DNA of 64,000 bases from Karalla daura (lineage: Eukaryota > Chordata > Actinopteri > Chaetodontiformes > Leiognathidae): the NCBI GenBank assembly GCA_029224185.1, contig CM055211.1, positions 3,097,525-3,161,524 on the forward strand, read 5' to 3'. The position numbers were made by a program, and so were the translations under genes. The notes under the pieces are model-generated. The model had not been told where the DNA came from. It ran no database searches and saw nothing but the letters and a program-made list of their open reading frames with translations. This document shows, one piece after another, positions 1-9,978 of this stretch (position 1 is the stretch's first letter; every line of letters begins with the position of its first letter).

Positions 1-111
1 TCCTCTGTCTGCAATGTGAAAAAAGCAGTTTTAGAACATGCACACACACACACACCTATTATTTTAGAACTGAGAACTGAGGTTAATTTAGTAGCTTGTG
101 CAGGGTCTCAC

Positions 112-2720
112 CTCTTGGCGCGTTCCTACTCCTCACATCTGGACTTTTTGATCCTATGCCTGAATAGAAAAACATGAATATCACGTTCGAGAAGGTCCTC
201 GTATTGAATTACTGTAGATATTGGGATGTCGGTGCACTGTACCGATTCCACGTCTGTCTGTGCTTCGAGCTCCAACTGTGAGACTTGGAGTGGGAGCTGT
301 GAGGCATGAAGGCATGGTTATATTACACCGCCGGCAAAGTAAAAAGATGAAGTGATGGGAGATCAAACACTGGACTTACCTGGAGCTCTGTTGGTTGGGT
401 TGCGAGAACCCAGACCAGAAAACACTGAAAAACGGTAAAATTAGAAATAACTATCAGACTGCAAGTATTGTGGATTGTTCCATTGAGGGATGAAACATGG
501 ACTCACATTTAAAAATGCCTCCTTTCTGTCCACTGCGGTTGGCTGGATGAGATCAGGAGAAATGCGCTGTGAGGCAGAAAAGCAACACAACAACAACAAG
601 CTCATTTTGACAGAAATCCCCTGCGACTTACAGTCTCCCAGAGTGAAGATCGTTGTGTCGTTGACTGGAAGAGAACAGACGGGATGATTTAGAATGAGGA
701 AACACGGAGGAGGAAGATATGGTGGGACTGAACACAACTCACCTTGCTTGCTGATCTTGCTTAGCTCCTTGTTGCACAGGTCCTCCACCTTGTCCCTGAG
801 GTCCAGGATGGAGTCTCGCACCAGGTCAAAGGAGGCTTCCGGATTCACCAGCACAGGAGGCAGGTCCCCAGACTCCAGGGGGCTGCACATGGACTCATAT
901 GTCTAGAGCAAAACAGACAATTGCATGTAACAACAATTGCAGTGTGGAGCGGCAGGATTATGTCTTCAATCCAAGCAAATGTTTTGACAGGCTACAACTG
1001 AACAAAATCCATGGGATCATTTTTGCATTGTAGACTGTCATCCAGCCCACCTGCAAGTAGTGGATGTTGTCCTGGCACCGGACCAGGTCCTTCATCTCCG
1101 TGTCCCTTTTCTTCAGCACCTTGATCTCAGCCTCCAGGCTCTCCACCACGTCCTGTGCCTGTCCCATCTTCTCCAGGTTGGCCTGTTCCAGAGCCTCCTC
1201 CAGCAGCTCCTGCAGACGCTCCACAGAGCGCAGCAGCTCCGACAGCACGTCCTCCGTGTCCCCGTGCACCCTGTCTGCAGAACACTGAGGAAACAGAGGA
1301 GTGATACAGTCATCCCCAGATGCATCGTGGGAGTGTTATGTGGAACAGGCTTGGGCTGAGCTGACTGACCTTCATCACCTCCATCACCGTCTTTAGGTCT
1401 TTCAGCTCCTGCTCTCTATTCTTGAGCCTCTGTTGATTCTCGTTCTGCAGCTCTGACACCATTTTCTGCAGCCGGACATAATGAAGACATCAGACCAGAG
1501 TCCATCCATCACACACACACACACACAGACACATAAGGAAGGAGACAATAGGAGAGGAGAAGGTGGAGCGTCATGAATGGACAGGAATGCAGTTAGGAAT
1601 GTCCTCGGCCTGGCTGGAGACACAGACTCAAGGAAGAGGACAGGACGACGCCTCAACAGTAACGCATCACAGACAATGTCAAAACAGGAGGAGCGTACGC
1701 TAAATATAGAGGGGACCAATGTCAACTCCACATCCTCAGAAACAAATGACAGGTCATTCTAAGTCAGGTCTTGAGGCCATGATCATGAGCCTTAATTGTA
1801 AGTTAGGTTTTGGGACAAATGAAAGAAAATGGAACGAATATAAGATTTAAAACTGAGCCTAATTGAACATATCAGTTGCATGTCAGATCATATGTCAGTT
1901 GCAGCTATGACTAGACACGCTGAGTTTGTTTGGCTTGGTTTGACAAACACAGACAGTGAATCTAAATCTAGTGGTTTCTCTACTGATGTAATTACAGCAT
2001 AAAACAGTTTTTTGGCCTTGCTAAGCCAAAGTTTAGAGCACAAACCACACACACAGGTGCTCATCACTGATATTACTTCCCGAGCTCCTTCACCTGCTTC
2101 TCCAGACGCTCTGCCTTGGTGGACACACACTCGTGGCCCTTGTGGTGGTTGCTGGTGCACAGCCAGCAGACGAACATCTTGCACTGGCGGCAGAAGAACT
2201 CATGCAGGTATTTGTGCTGGGTGCAGATCTTCTCGGCCAGGTTGCCCGTAGGTGGGATGAGCTCGTGCTGCTTCAGGGCCTTTTTGGTCTGGTGGGGCTT
2301 CAGGTGGGCCTCGCAGTACGAGCTCATACAAACCAGGCAGCTCTTTATCGCCTCTCGCGCCTCTCCTTTGCACAGATCGCAGGGCACAGCTGAGGAGGAG
2401 AGACCCCCTTTGGGTTTGGATGACGAAGAGGACCCTCGGGCGCTCCTCATGGACTCCCGAACCTCAGATTTGAGGGCCCCCTTGCGGAGCTGCTCCACAG
2501 CCTCGGCCAGCATGGTGTTCCTGGACAGGGAGGGCTTGGGGCAGAAGGTCTGCCGGCACTGCGGGCAGCTGTAGATGCCCTTGGGCTCATCCTTACTCCA
2601 GTAGTCCTTGATGCAGCCCATGCAGTAGCTGTGCCCACAGGGGATGGTGACCGGGTCATTAGGCAGATCCAGGCACACAGGACAGTTGAACTGCTCCTCG
2701 GTCCACAGTTTGGCACTCAT
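112..2720 (-). CDS. TRIM25/finTRIM-class RING E3 ubiquitin ligase, partial (continues past left edge)
   Basis: Probable E3 ubiquitin ligase of the tripartite-motif family; related fish proteins act in the cytoplasm in antiviral signalling. Exons (minus strand): 2720-2094 (209 codons), 1465-1370 (96 nt), 1284-1051 (234 nt), 902-743 (160 nt), 424-380 (45 nt), 296-213 (end uncertain; alternative donor at 243) and 159-112 (48 nt). The first exon holds a C3HC4 RING with ligands C13, C16, C28, H30, C33, C36, C52 and C55, a serine-rich linker (~90-110), B-box 1 (~114-145) and B-box 2 (~165-200). The 96- and 234-nt exons are the standard TRIM coiled-coil exons. The exon 1 donor is placed at 2094, not at the later GT near 2076, because only this keeps the 96-nt exon open. 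The ATG at 2720 directly follows a pyrimidine tract and CAG, so a 5' UTR intron is likely; an in-frame ATG at 2849 reads through that tract and was not chosen. No SPRY domain is visible. The first three exons are firm; the last three rest on splice phase only. Confidence 0.85.
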
Positions 2721-3605
2721 GCTGTCAGAAGGAAAGAGCAAAGAGAGGAGAAGGAAGGTCCAGGTGTGTGTGTGTGTGCTCGGAAGAGGAAACTGTTGAA
2801 TCTCAGGTGAGAGGAGCAGGGAGAGGTGAGCGGGTGGAGCCAGAGCCACCGGGCAGGTTCAGCGGGGAGAACGGGTGCTAGTGGGAAACTGCTGAATGCC
2901 AGGCAGGTAGAGCTGTGAATAGGCTGCTTATTATTAGTGTAATTTCCTAAATCAGGAGAGAAACTATTAGTTGGATCTATTGAGTAAGTATGACAACACA
3001 ATAAAATAAAAACTCCAGGGTTAAAAAAAAACCTTGATAGTAAAATCACATAATTATTAGATTAACACTCTTATATTGACCTAATTTGACTTTATATCAT
3101 TGTTAATGATGTGACCCTTAATGATGTGACCCTTGTTCTAAATCTAAAGGTGTGCAACTTAAATTTATTGGCCCAAAACAGTATTTATCTAGTTACAATA
3201 ATTTTAAACACCCATTAGTAGAGCAGCTTTAGACTTTAATAGACAGATAGATAGATGTACAAAGATATAGACAGACCTTTGAAATGCAATAAAGGGCACC
3301 ACTATCTATCCTCAATACCACTGTAATCACCTTGGTGTCAATGTTGCACCGTTGTTCCTTTAATAACTGCATTTACTTGTTTAAAACGCTATCTAAAAAT
3401 CTTAACATGTAGCTCAACTGCTTCTTATTTTCCTTCTGATAAAAACGTATAGTTATATGGCTATAAATAGGTATTTTTACTTCGTTAAGTGGCAGAATGA
3501 AGTCGAGAATGGACATGAGCCGTAATTGCGTGGTTTCACACACGACCCGAAGCCTCTCGCTTGCCGTACGCCCTCTCCACAGTTAGCCGGTTAGCTGCGG
3601 AGCTA
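2721..3605. other. Divergent intergenic region between the TRIM gene and nudt15
   Basis: This 885-bp stretch separates the TRIM start codon (minus) from the nudt15 start codon (plus), so it must hold the nudt15 promoter and probably the 5' UTR intron of the TRIM gene. The TRIM side (2721-2900) is a pyrimidine-rich tract on the minus strand with a short (TG)n. The middle is AT-rich. It contains a perfect 15-bp tandem duplication, TTAATGATGTGACCC twice, at about 3103-3132, and a short GATA-type run near 3240-3255. I see no coding sequence and no clear TATA box for nudt15. Confidence 0.6.
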
Positions 3606-4132
3606 ATGTCCAATAAAGCCGTTAAACGTCCCGGAGTCGGGGTCGGGGTGCTGGTGACCGACCCGGCCCACCCAGGCTGCGTCCTCCTGGGGAAACGGAG
3701 GAGCGAAATGGGCCACGGGAAGCACCAGCTGCCCGGGGGACACCTGGAGTTCGGGTATGTGCGGAGGAACACATGCTGCTCGGGGGTGTTTACCTTTGTG
3801 AACTCAAAACATATAAACACACTCCTCTGAGTGCGTTTCTGTCTGAACGGAATTTAAAAAAAAGCCTCTGAAAATGTTCCTGTCGGGTTCGAATGTGACA
3901 CAAATTTCAAATTCATACCAAAACATGCCCGATACGTATATAACAAGTAGGGTCGTCAAAAGTATTATATATGTATATATTTTTCAAGTTTTATAGAATA
4001 TGTTGTCAATTATCTCGATTAATTGATACACTGCAACTTCCATACCTCAATTATGGGCCTTAAAAAAGAATTAAAGGACATATCAGAAATTGTTGGTACT
4101 TGAAAATTCAAATTGACCTATCCAGTTTCACA

Positions 4133-4221
<89 letters not shown>

Positions 4222-4924
4222 GTGTATATAATATACTGTATTATGGGATGTATGATAACAAGCTCTGAAGCTTCAGAGAATTATAACTTATTGAAATAAA
4301 GGAGCTATTAAGTCCTCCCACAGTCTAGTATCATGCAAGTTTAGGTAAATTGCCCCTAGATGTGACTGAGACATAACATGGAGGGTTCTCAATGGGAAAG
4401 ATAGATCCTGAAAATGCACTTTATTATCCTGGTAGTGGAGGAGTCTAAGTCTGTGCGTGTGCGCCAGTGTCACAGCCATTAACCTGCCCTCGGCGTGACG
4501 CGCTGCCCTCATGTCACCGACAGGGAGACGTGGGAGGAGTGCGCCCACAGAGAGGTGTTGGAGGAGGCGGGCGTGCACCTGGCGAACGTCCGCTTCGCCT
4601 CGGTGGTGAACTCGGTCAGGCTGGAGGAGCAGTACCACTACGTCACCATCATAATGCAGGGGGAGCTGGACCGGAAGCAGTCGGGGGAGCCGCGGAACCT
4701 GGAGCCGGAGAAGAATGAGGGTGCGCAGACGGGAACGACAGAGGGGCCGAAAGATTCAGCTGTGTCGGCAGGCGATGGTAACAGTTGTCCCCCTCTCTCT
4801 CTCTCTCTCAGGGTGGGCGTGGACCCAGTGGGACCAGTTTCCCCCCGAGGAGCAGCTCTTCTTGCCACTCGCCGGCCTGAGGCAGCAGGGCTTCCAGCCG
4901 TTCAGCAACAGTAACAAACACTGA
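3606..4924 (+). CDS. nudt15: NUDT15-type Nudix nucleotide diphosphatase, complete, three exons
   Basis: Nudix hydrolase that converts nucleoside triphosphates, including oxidised dGTP and thiopurine nucleotides in the mammalian enzyme, to monophosphates; soluble and cytosolic. Exons are 3606-3754, 4524-4720 and 4812-4924 (459 nt, 152 aa; human NUDT15 is 164 aa). Both introns are GT-AG and all joins keep frame. Residues 45-67 match the Nudix box GX5EX7REUXEEXGU exactly: G45, E51, R59, E60, E63, E64 and G66, with E60, E63 and E64 as the expected metal ligands. The exon 1/2 junction falls inside the box, at the Gly50 codon. The C-terminal part (EPEKNEGWAWTQWDQ, then the FPPEEQLF stretch) matches the NUDT15 C-terminus, which separates it from NUDT1 and NUDT18. 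Intron 1 holds an (AT)n microsatellite and a copy of an interspersed repeat. Confidence 0.93.
4136..4222. repeat. (AT)n microsatellite followed by (TATG)n, nudt15 intron 1
   Basis: An uninterrupted TA dinucleotide run of about 74 bp passes into a few TATG units. Such runs can extrude cruciforms and are very variable in length. It lies in intron 1, away from either splice site. Confidence 0.97.
4310..4384 (+). repeat. Fish interspersed repeat fragment, copy 1
   Basis: It contains TCCTCCCACAGTC, a CATGCAAG element and AAATTGCCCCTAGATGTGA in the same order and spacing as the copies near 40.8 and 58.4 kb. It is a degraded fragment in nudt15 intron 1. The class (SINE-like or LINE 3' end) cannot be decided from the sequence alone. 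Confidence 0.7.
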
Positions 4925-5194
4925 CACCCGGCCACGGCGCTGGTTGGTTCACAGACCCGCCTCACTTAGAAATAGCCAGCTCATCTTTTTCTTTTGACAA
5001 TCAAAGTAAAGGAAGGAATTCGCCCAAGTGAGGCGCACAGGTTTTATTCAAGCAAACAGAGACTCTGTCCAACCGTCTTAACCATTTTTTTATTATCATC
5101 ATATAGTAGCAAAATAATCTGTATTCAACAAGGGTAAAAACAGGAACAGGGCCAGGATGACTGGAACTGTCAAGCATTTTTTTTCTTTTACACC
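4925..5194. terminator. Convergent 3' ends of nudt15 (+) and cpo (-)
   Basis: Only 270 bp separate the two stop codons. On the minus strand AATAAA poly(A) signals for cpo occur at 5094-5089 and 5048-5043. On the plus strand an AGTAAA variant near 5003-5008 could serve nudt15. The cpo signals therefore lie beyond the likely nudt15 cleavage site, and any longer nudt15 transcript would overlap the cpo 3' UTR in antisense. Confidence 0.65.
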
Positions 5195-8099
5195 TCACAC
5201 CAGCGTGTCGGTGCTGACGACCACAGCCAGCAGCACGGTCCACACGGTGGCGGCGGCGGTGGCCACGGCGCCGCCAAAGGCCTTTTCGTGGGCGTAGGTG
5301 ATGATGTGCATGGCCCCGGCGTAGGCCTCCTCGCAGGCCGGCTGGATCTGATCCTCCGGCAGCTCGAAGCCGAACGTCCCGTTGTCTCTCAGCTCGAAGG
5401 TGTAGGCCAGGGGGATGCCCTGCTTGTGGGCCCAGTCCCTGGATGAGCCGGAGTTGGGGTCTGTGGGAAGAGCGAACGAGTGTCCACCTCATGTCACCTA
5501 TTCCAAAAAGCCTCTCGACCCAGAAACACGTGCAGAGACACGCTCTCTACTTACACAGGATCTCCGGGGAGCTTCCCACTTTGTAGGTTACCCCGTGCAC
5601 CTCCTTAATGGCTTCTGCTGCGGCCAGGCCCACTTCTTTCTGTGGAAGCACGCCGTAGCTTTAATCCGCAGAACTCAGAGACCTAAAGACACTGGCGAAC
5701 AGCACCGGATCCAGCACGGTTCACAACAGCCATGCGAAGGTGTGAGCGCACATGCTTGTGACGCTACCACTGACATGTGGCGGGGGAGTGTGAAACATTG
5801 GTGCAGCTGGTCGGGACAGCCGAATATGTAGATGTACCAAATGCAGTGGTTCATTTATCCATCCAACGCGGCTCATTTCCTGTAAATGTTTAAACGGTTC
5901 GATGGTGTGTTTAGAGTTTTGAACATCTCAAAACGGTGTGTTTTCTGCAGCATGAGCAAATAATTTTTGCATTTTTACATGATCCGTCAGACCCGTGCAT
6001 GTGTCTGTGAGACGGGAAAGTGCAGACTCGATGGGATAAAAACTGCAACAGTTTCAGGGTGCTCGTCAAGCAAACCTGCTCCAGATCCAGAGACCGTCCA
6101 AATATACTGTATATCTAACTATAACTAACTAACTAACTATATGAAACCAAACGCTTTGAAATAAACAAACATGTGCACTGAAGTGTTTTTCACATATTTT
6201 CTGATTCACTGTTGTTTTTTTTTTGTGTGATCCGCATTAACTCCGGTTTCTATGGCGATACGCACAATGTGATGGAGAAAGCGGGCCGTGCAGATGCAGT
6301 TGTCATCCCGCTGTCACGTGGGATATTGCACGTTTTTATCTGTCCGAGACGGAGGAGAGGCTGCGTACCATCTCTTTGTAGTTGTGGGCTGTGTCATTGG
6401 GCTGTCCGTAGGGAATCAGGAGCAGCTCGCTGTAGGAGTGGATGGTGAGGAAACACAGGAAGTCCTCCACCCGGGATCCCACAAAATAGGTGACGGCTTG
6501 GGCCTCGGGCTCGGACGCAGGTTGGCTCCCGGGGTAGATCTCTGAGCAGCAGTTGAACGACACGCCGAAAGCTGCAAAAGTAGCAAAGTGAAGTTTTTGT
6601 GTTATGCAGCAGCTGGCCACACGGGGGCAGCAGAGACAAGACTTTTTCCCATTGGCCCGTTGAGGTCTGAAAATACTGTATGCCAAAATGCAAAAATTCA
6701 GAGCCGATGTGGAAGCCGAGGGTGACTCTCATTGGGTGACGGTGATAAAGCAATGGGCTGCGTCAGTAGCAGGACTCACTTCCCCAGGCAGCCCTGAAGT
6801 TGCGGTTGAGATCCACCCCCAAGCAGTCGCAGTCTGCAGGCCCTGGTGCCCTGTTCTTCCTCCACAGTCGAGTCTGAGCGGGGTCAAAAGGTTGAGTTTG
6901 ATCAGCTGCCTCGTAATCAATTTAGGTAGTAATAAAGCAGCTCTAAATGCCCTCCGGCCCTCTGCCGTTATTATTTCTCCTCTTATCTCATTTTGAAAAC
7001 AAATGATCTTGCAATTGGGCGGCATTGATCCCCCGATATCACTTTGGTCGATGCAATTATCAACCAAACGCGAGCACTGACCGAGTTGTCTTTCCATGTG
7101 TAGATGTAGCCGTCCACGTTGAGCACAGGGGTGACGTAGAAGTCCATGTCCGCCATCATCTCTTGCATTTTGGAATCCGTTTTGTACGCGTCCAGGATCT
7201 GTTCCGTCAGAAACCGGTCAGATTATTAATCCGATGAAAGCCTCAGAAAGCAGACGCCTGTTCTGGTCTTACCTGTTTGACAAAGTACTGACAGAAGGCC
7301 GGAGCGATCCACTCCCTGGCGTGGATGCCGCAGTCCATCCAGATGGCTTTCTTTGTTATCCCCTGGAGCTTCTCGCCGATCTGGAAGACAGGTCCTCATT
7401 ATCAGCCGGTGGATTAGATCAATACGGCGGCCCTGCTCAGACGCTCGCCTCACCTTCAGCAGGTGGATCGGCCTCTTCTCGTAGGTCTGTCCGTATTCCA
7501 CCATGGTCACCAGGTCGGGGTGAGCCTTGATGATCTCGTCCATCCAGGTGTTGATCTGCGGAGACCAGTGTGGTTACGCACGGCTGGAGTGTTCGCCTTT
7601 GCCTGTGATGTGCGAGTGCGGGTCCTCACCTCTGGCATGGTGTGGTATCTGTAGTAGTCGTACTCCATTCTGTAGCGGAGCACACAAGACACATGAGAAG
7701 CGGTGTCTTTCCCCCGCTCCCTCAGTAATAATTCAGTTTGCGCAGAATTCTCCCCCCCGTACGCGGCAGACTGTATATTGGATTTTTTTACTTTTTCATG
7801 CGCTGGAATTAGCTCCGCTGTAGCACACTGCTGACCCCCCCCCCCCCCCCCCGCCTGAGCTCGGATGACTGATGCCGCTGCACGCCAGGTTGTGCTTAGC
7901 TCGGTTCACCGTGGCTTGGAGAGAAAGCCAGCGGTGTTCTCCAAACAAGCCTTTTCCCCGCGTGTTACCGTGACCTGTGAACTCCGGGTCTCCGGAGTAA
8001 AAAGTGTAAAAAGCGGTCGAATAGGTCTCACCCCATCACCGCAGAGGCTCCCAGCACTGCAAAGAGCAGCGCGAAGATGGGTCCCCCAGCGCTGGACAT
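5195..8099 (-). CDS. cpo: Carboxypeptidase O (M14 metallocarboxypeptidase, GPI-anchored), complete, nine exons
   Basis: Zinc exopeptidase of the intestinal brush border that removes C-terminal acidic residues. Exons (minus): 8099-8032, 7669-7630, 7555-7454, 7380-7273, 7198-7082, 6873-6780, 6571-6369, 5639-5555 and 5460-5195. They total 1083 nt and 360 aa with every phase consistent (human CPO 374 aa). A signal peptide covers residues 1 to ~22. The long propeptide of CPA/CPB enzymes is absent, as in CPO. Zinc ligands are H90, E93 (HAREW) and H221 (HSY). N168-R169 bind the substrate carboxylate. Y273 and E295 correspond to CPA Tyr248 and Glu270. R280, in SGSSRDW, sits at CPA position 255, where CPA has Ile and CPB has Asp; Arg there is the hallmark of CPO acidic specificity. 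The hydrophobic C-terminus (~328-360) fits a GPI-anchor signal. No key residue is missing. Confidence 0.94.
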
Positions 8100-8231
8100 G
8101 TTAAGTCTGGAGGAAGATGTGAACTGTCCTGCTGGGCCGCTGGTGAATGAAGGGACCTTGGGCTGGGGCGAGACTTTATCCATCAGATAGCCGGAGATGG
8201 CCGGCGGGGCACGCCGCGCTATCGCAGCTCG

Positions 8232-8246
8232 GGTTAATGATTGACC
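8232..8246 (+). promoter_or_regulatory. HNF1-like site upstream of cpo
   Basis: GGTTAATGATTGACC differs from the palindromic HNF1 consensus GGTTAATNATTAACC at one position. It lies about 135 bp upstream of the cpo start codon. HNF1A/B drive many brush-border and kidney genes, which fits the known enterocyte expression of CPO. A GATAAAG element on the minus strand at about 8180-8174 could be a weak TATA-like box between this site and the ATG. Binding is inferred from the motif only. Confidence 0.5.
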
Positions 8247-9940
8247 CCACTTCAGCCACTCCCGATATTAACTGATCATTCCAAATCGTTTCAATGGCAA
8301 TGTGCGGATCTTATCCTACTGAGTAGGAGCAAAGCTTGCAAAGATATGATAGGATACTTGTAAAGATATGACGGGCTTAACGCGTGAGAGCCACCTGCCG
8401 CTCATCGCTCACCGCCACAGTTTCTGGCGTGCGCATTTTTTCCTTTGCTTTTCTCCCCCTAAAAACTCAATAACTTAGTGAGGCCTGTGAGCGAAGTAAA
8501 AGTCAAAGAGGATGATTAATTTCCACCTCTGCTTGTCTATCAGTACTTACCGTTACTCTTTTAATAAAGAAAATCACGACTCTATGCCCATCTAGGCTAC
8601 TAAAGCGGGTTACAACTCTGTTTCACTGTCTCCTTCTTTGCAAAGGATAAACCCCAGATTCAGTGTTTCTGTGACACTCTTTATGCATTTACAGATGAAT
8701 TTCAAGAGCGGTGGTGTTTTGGACGGGGCTATTTTAAGGCACATTGTCGTGTAAGCATCTTCCTTATCGCTCCTCTTTTTATTGGAGGCAGATAGCGACA
8801 TTGAACGCCGTGTAACCCCGCTGGATTTCACGTTTTTCAAAAGTCCCGTCCGGCCTGGTAACTTTTGGTTGTCGAAAATGAGAAGCAAATCCTGGGCCAT
8901 AAATGCGCCGAAGCGCCGACCCTTGTATGTATTCAGTGTGTACATTCAGTGCGTCCGGGTTCCCTGTCAATAAAAGCCTGTTCCTCATTAACTGGTGTGA
9001 AGCTGTGTAACCTTTAGCTCAATGCCGCAGTTTGTTCTCTGTAGGTAAACGCCACCCTTTAAACTGCAGTGCACTCCAGTCTTCCACCCCCCACCCACCC
9101 ACCTGCAACTTCCTACTTAGCATACCTCGGCTTCCTATATCAGATTAAAAATGAGTCCCCCGGGCTTTTTTAAGAGACAGGATTTAATCCTCATATTGAC
9201 CCAGAGGCGGAACACTCTCCAACAGGGCTGCTCGCCGTCATTTGTGCTCAGGTGGAGTGCGTGACCTCCCGGACCAAATCTAATCAGGTTGTTGGTTTTC
9301 AAAATAACAAGCCGTAATGGAGTTCAGAGCGACCGCAGGGCCCTGCGGCTCATTACGCCTCTCAAACCCCGCGAAACAGTCTGCCTGTGCAGTACCCTGC
9401 GGCACCAGGTCACTTCAATCAAGCCAGAGAGCTGCCTCTAATGCCACGCTGCGGTCGTGACCTCCATACATGCCTCCATTAAAAAAAAAAAAAAGACATA
9501 AAAAAAGACATAAAACAATACGCTCGTGCTGAGGTGGCTGATTCCGGGCTTGTCAACGCCTCGGAGAAGGGGTTTTGTTTTAGCAGCTCGGGCGTGGAGA
9601 CGGAGCACTCCTGCGCCTGATCAGCAGGTGTCAGTCTAGGTCAATAAGCAGAGAGAGACAGAGAGGGGGGGGGGGGCTGCAGACACCTGCACGCTCAATA
9701 AGGAAGTGCACAATGGCAGGTTTACTCTGAAATACACTCTCTCAGTCACCTGCTCTCGAAGTGGGCAATCTGCCACAGTCAGCAAGCGAGCGTAGGTGTT
9801 CTTATGTTGCCGACTGGTAATTTATGTAATCTGCCGTTCCTGGCAACGCGCACGCGCCGCTTCTTAATCCAAGTTTCAGGCCCGCTGAGATTAATTAGAG
9901 CAGGAGCGCAGCCGTTTCTGTCTTTTTTCCCTCCTCCTTC

Positions 9941-9978
<38 letters not shown>

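Noticed and set aside
2076..2093. GTAATA donor at the end of TRIM exon 1
   Set aside because: Using it shifts the 96-nt exon out of frame and gives a stop; the CAG|GTGAAG donor at 2094 keeps phase 0 and matches the family boundary.
2073..2849. Upstream in-frame ATG at 2849 as start of the TRIM protein
   Set aside because: The extra residues read through a pyrimidine tract and CAG directly before the ATG at 2720, which looks like a splice acceptor, and RING proteins of this family start a few residues before the first RING Cys.
6615..6627. CCACACGGGGGCA as a CTCF site in a cpo intron
   Set aside because: Two mismatches in the most constrained part of the core.
8610..8988. Two overlapping minus-strand open frames (111 and 69 codons)
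   Set aside because: No recognisable domain, no splice context and no codon-bias support; likely chance.
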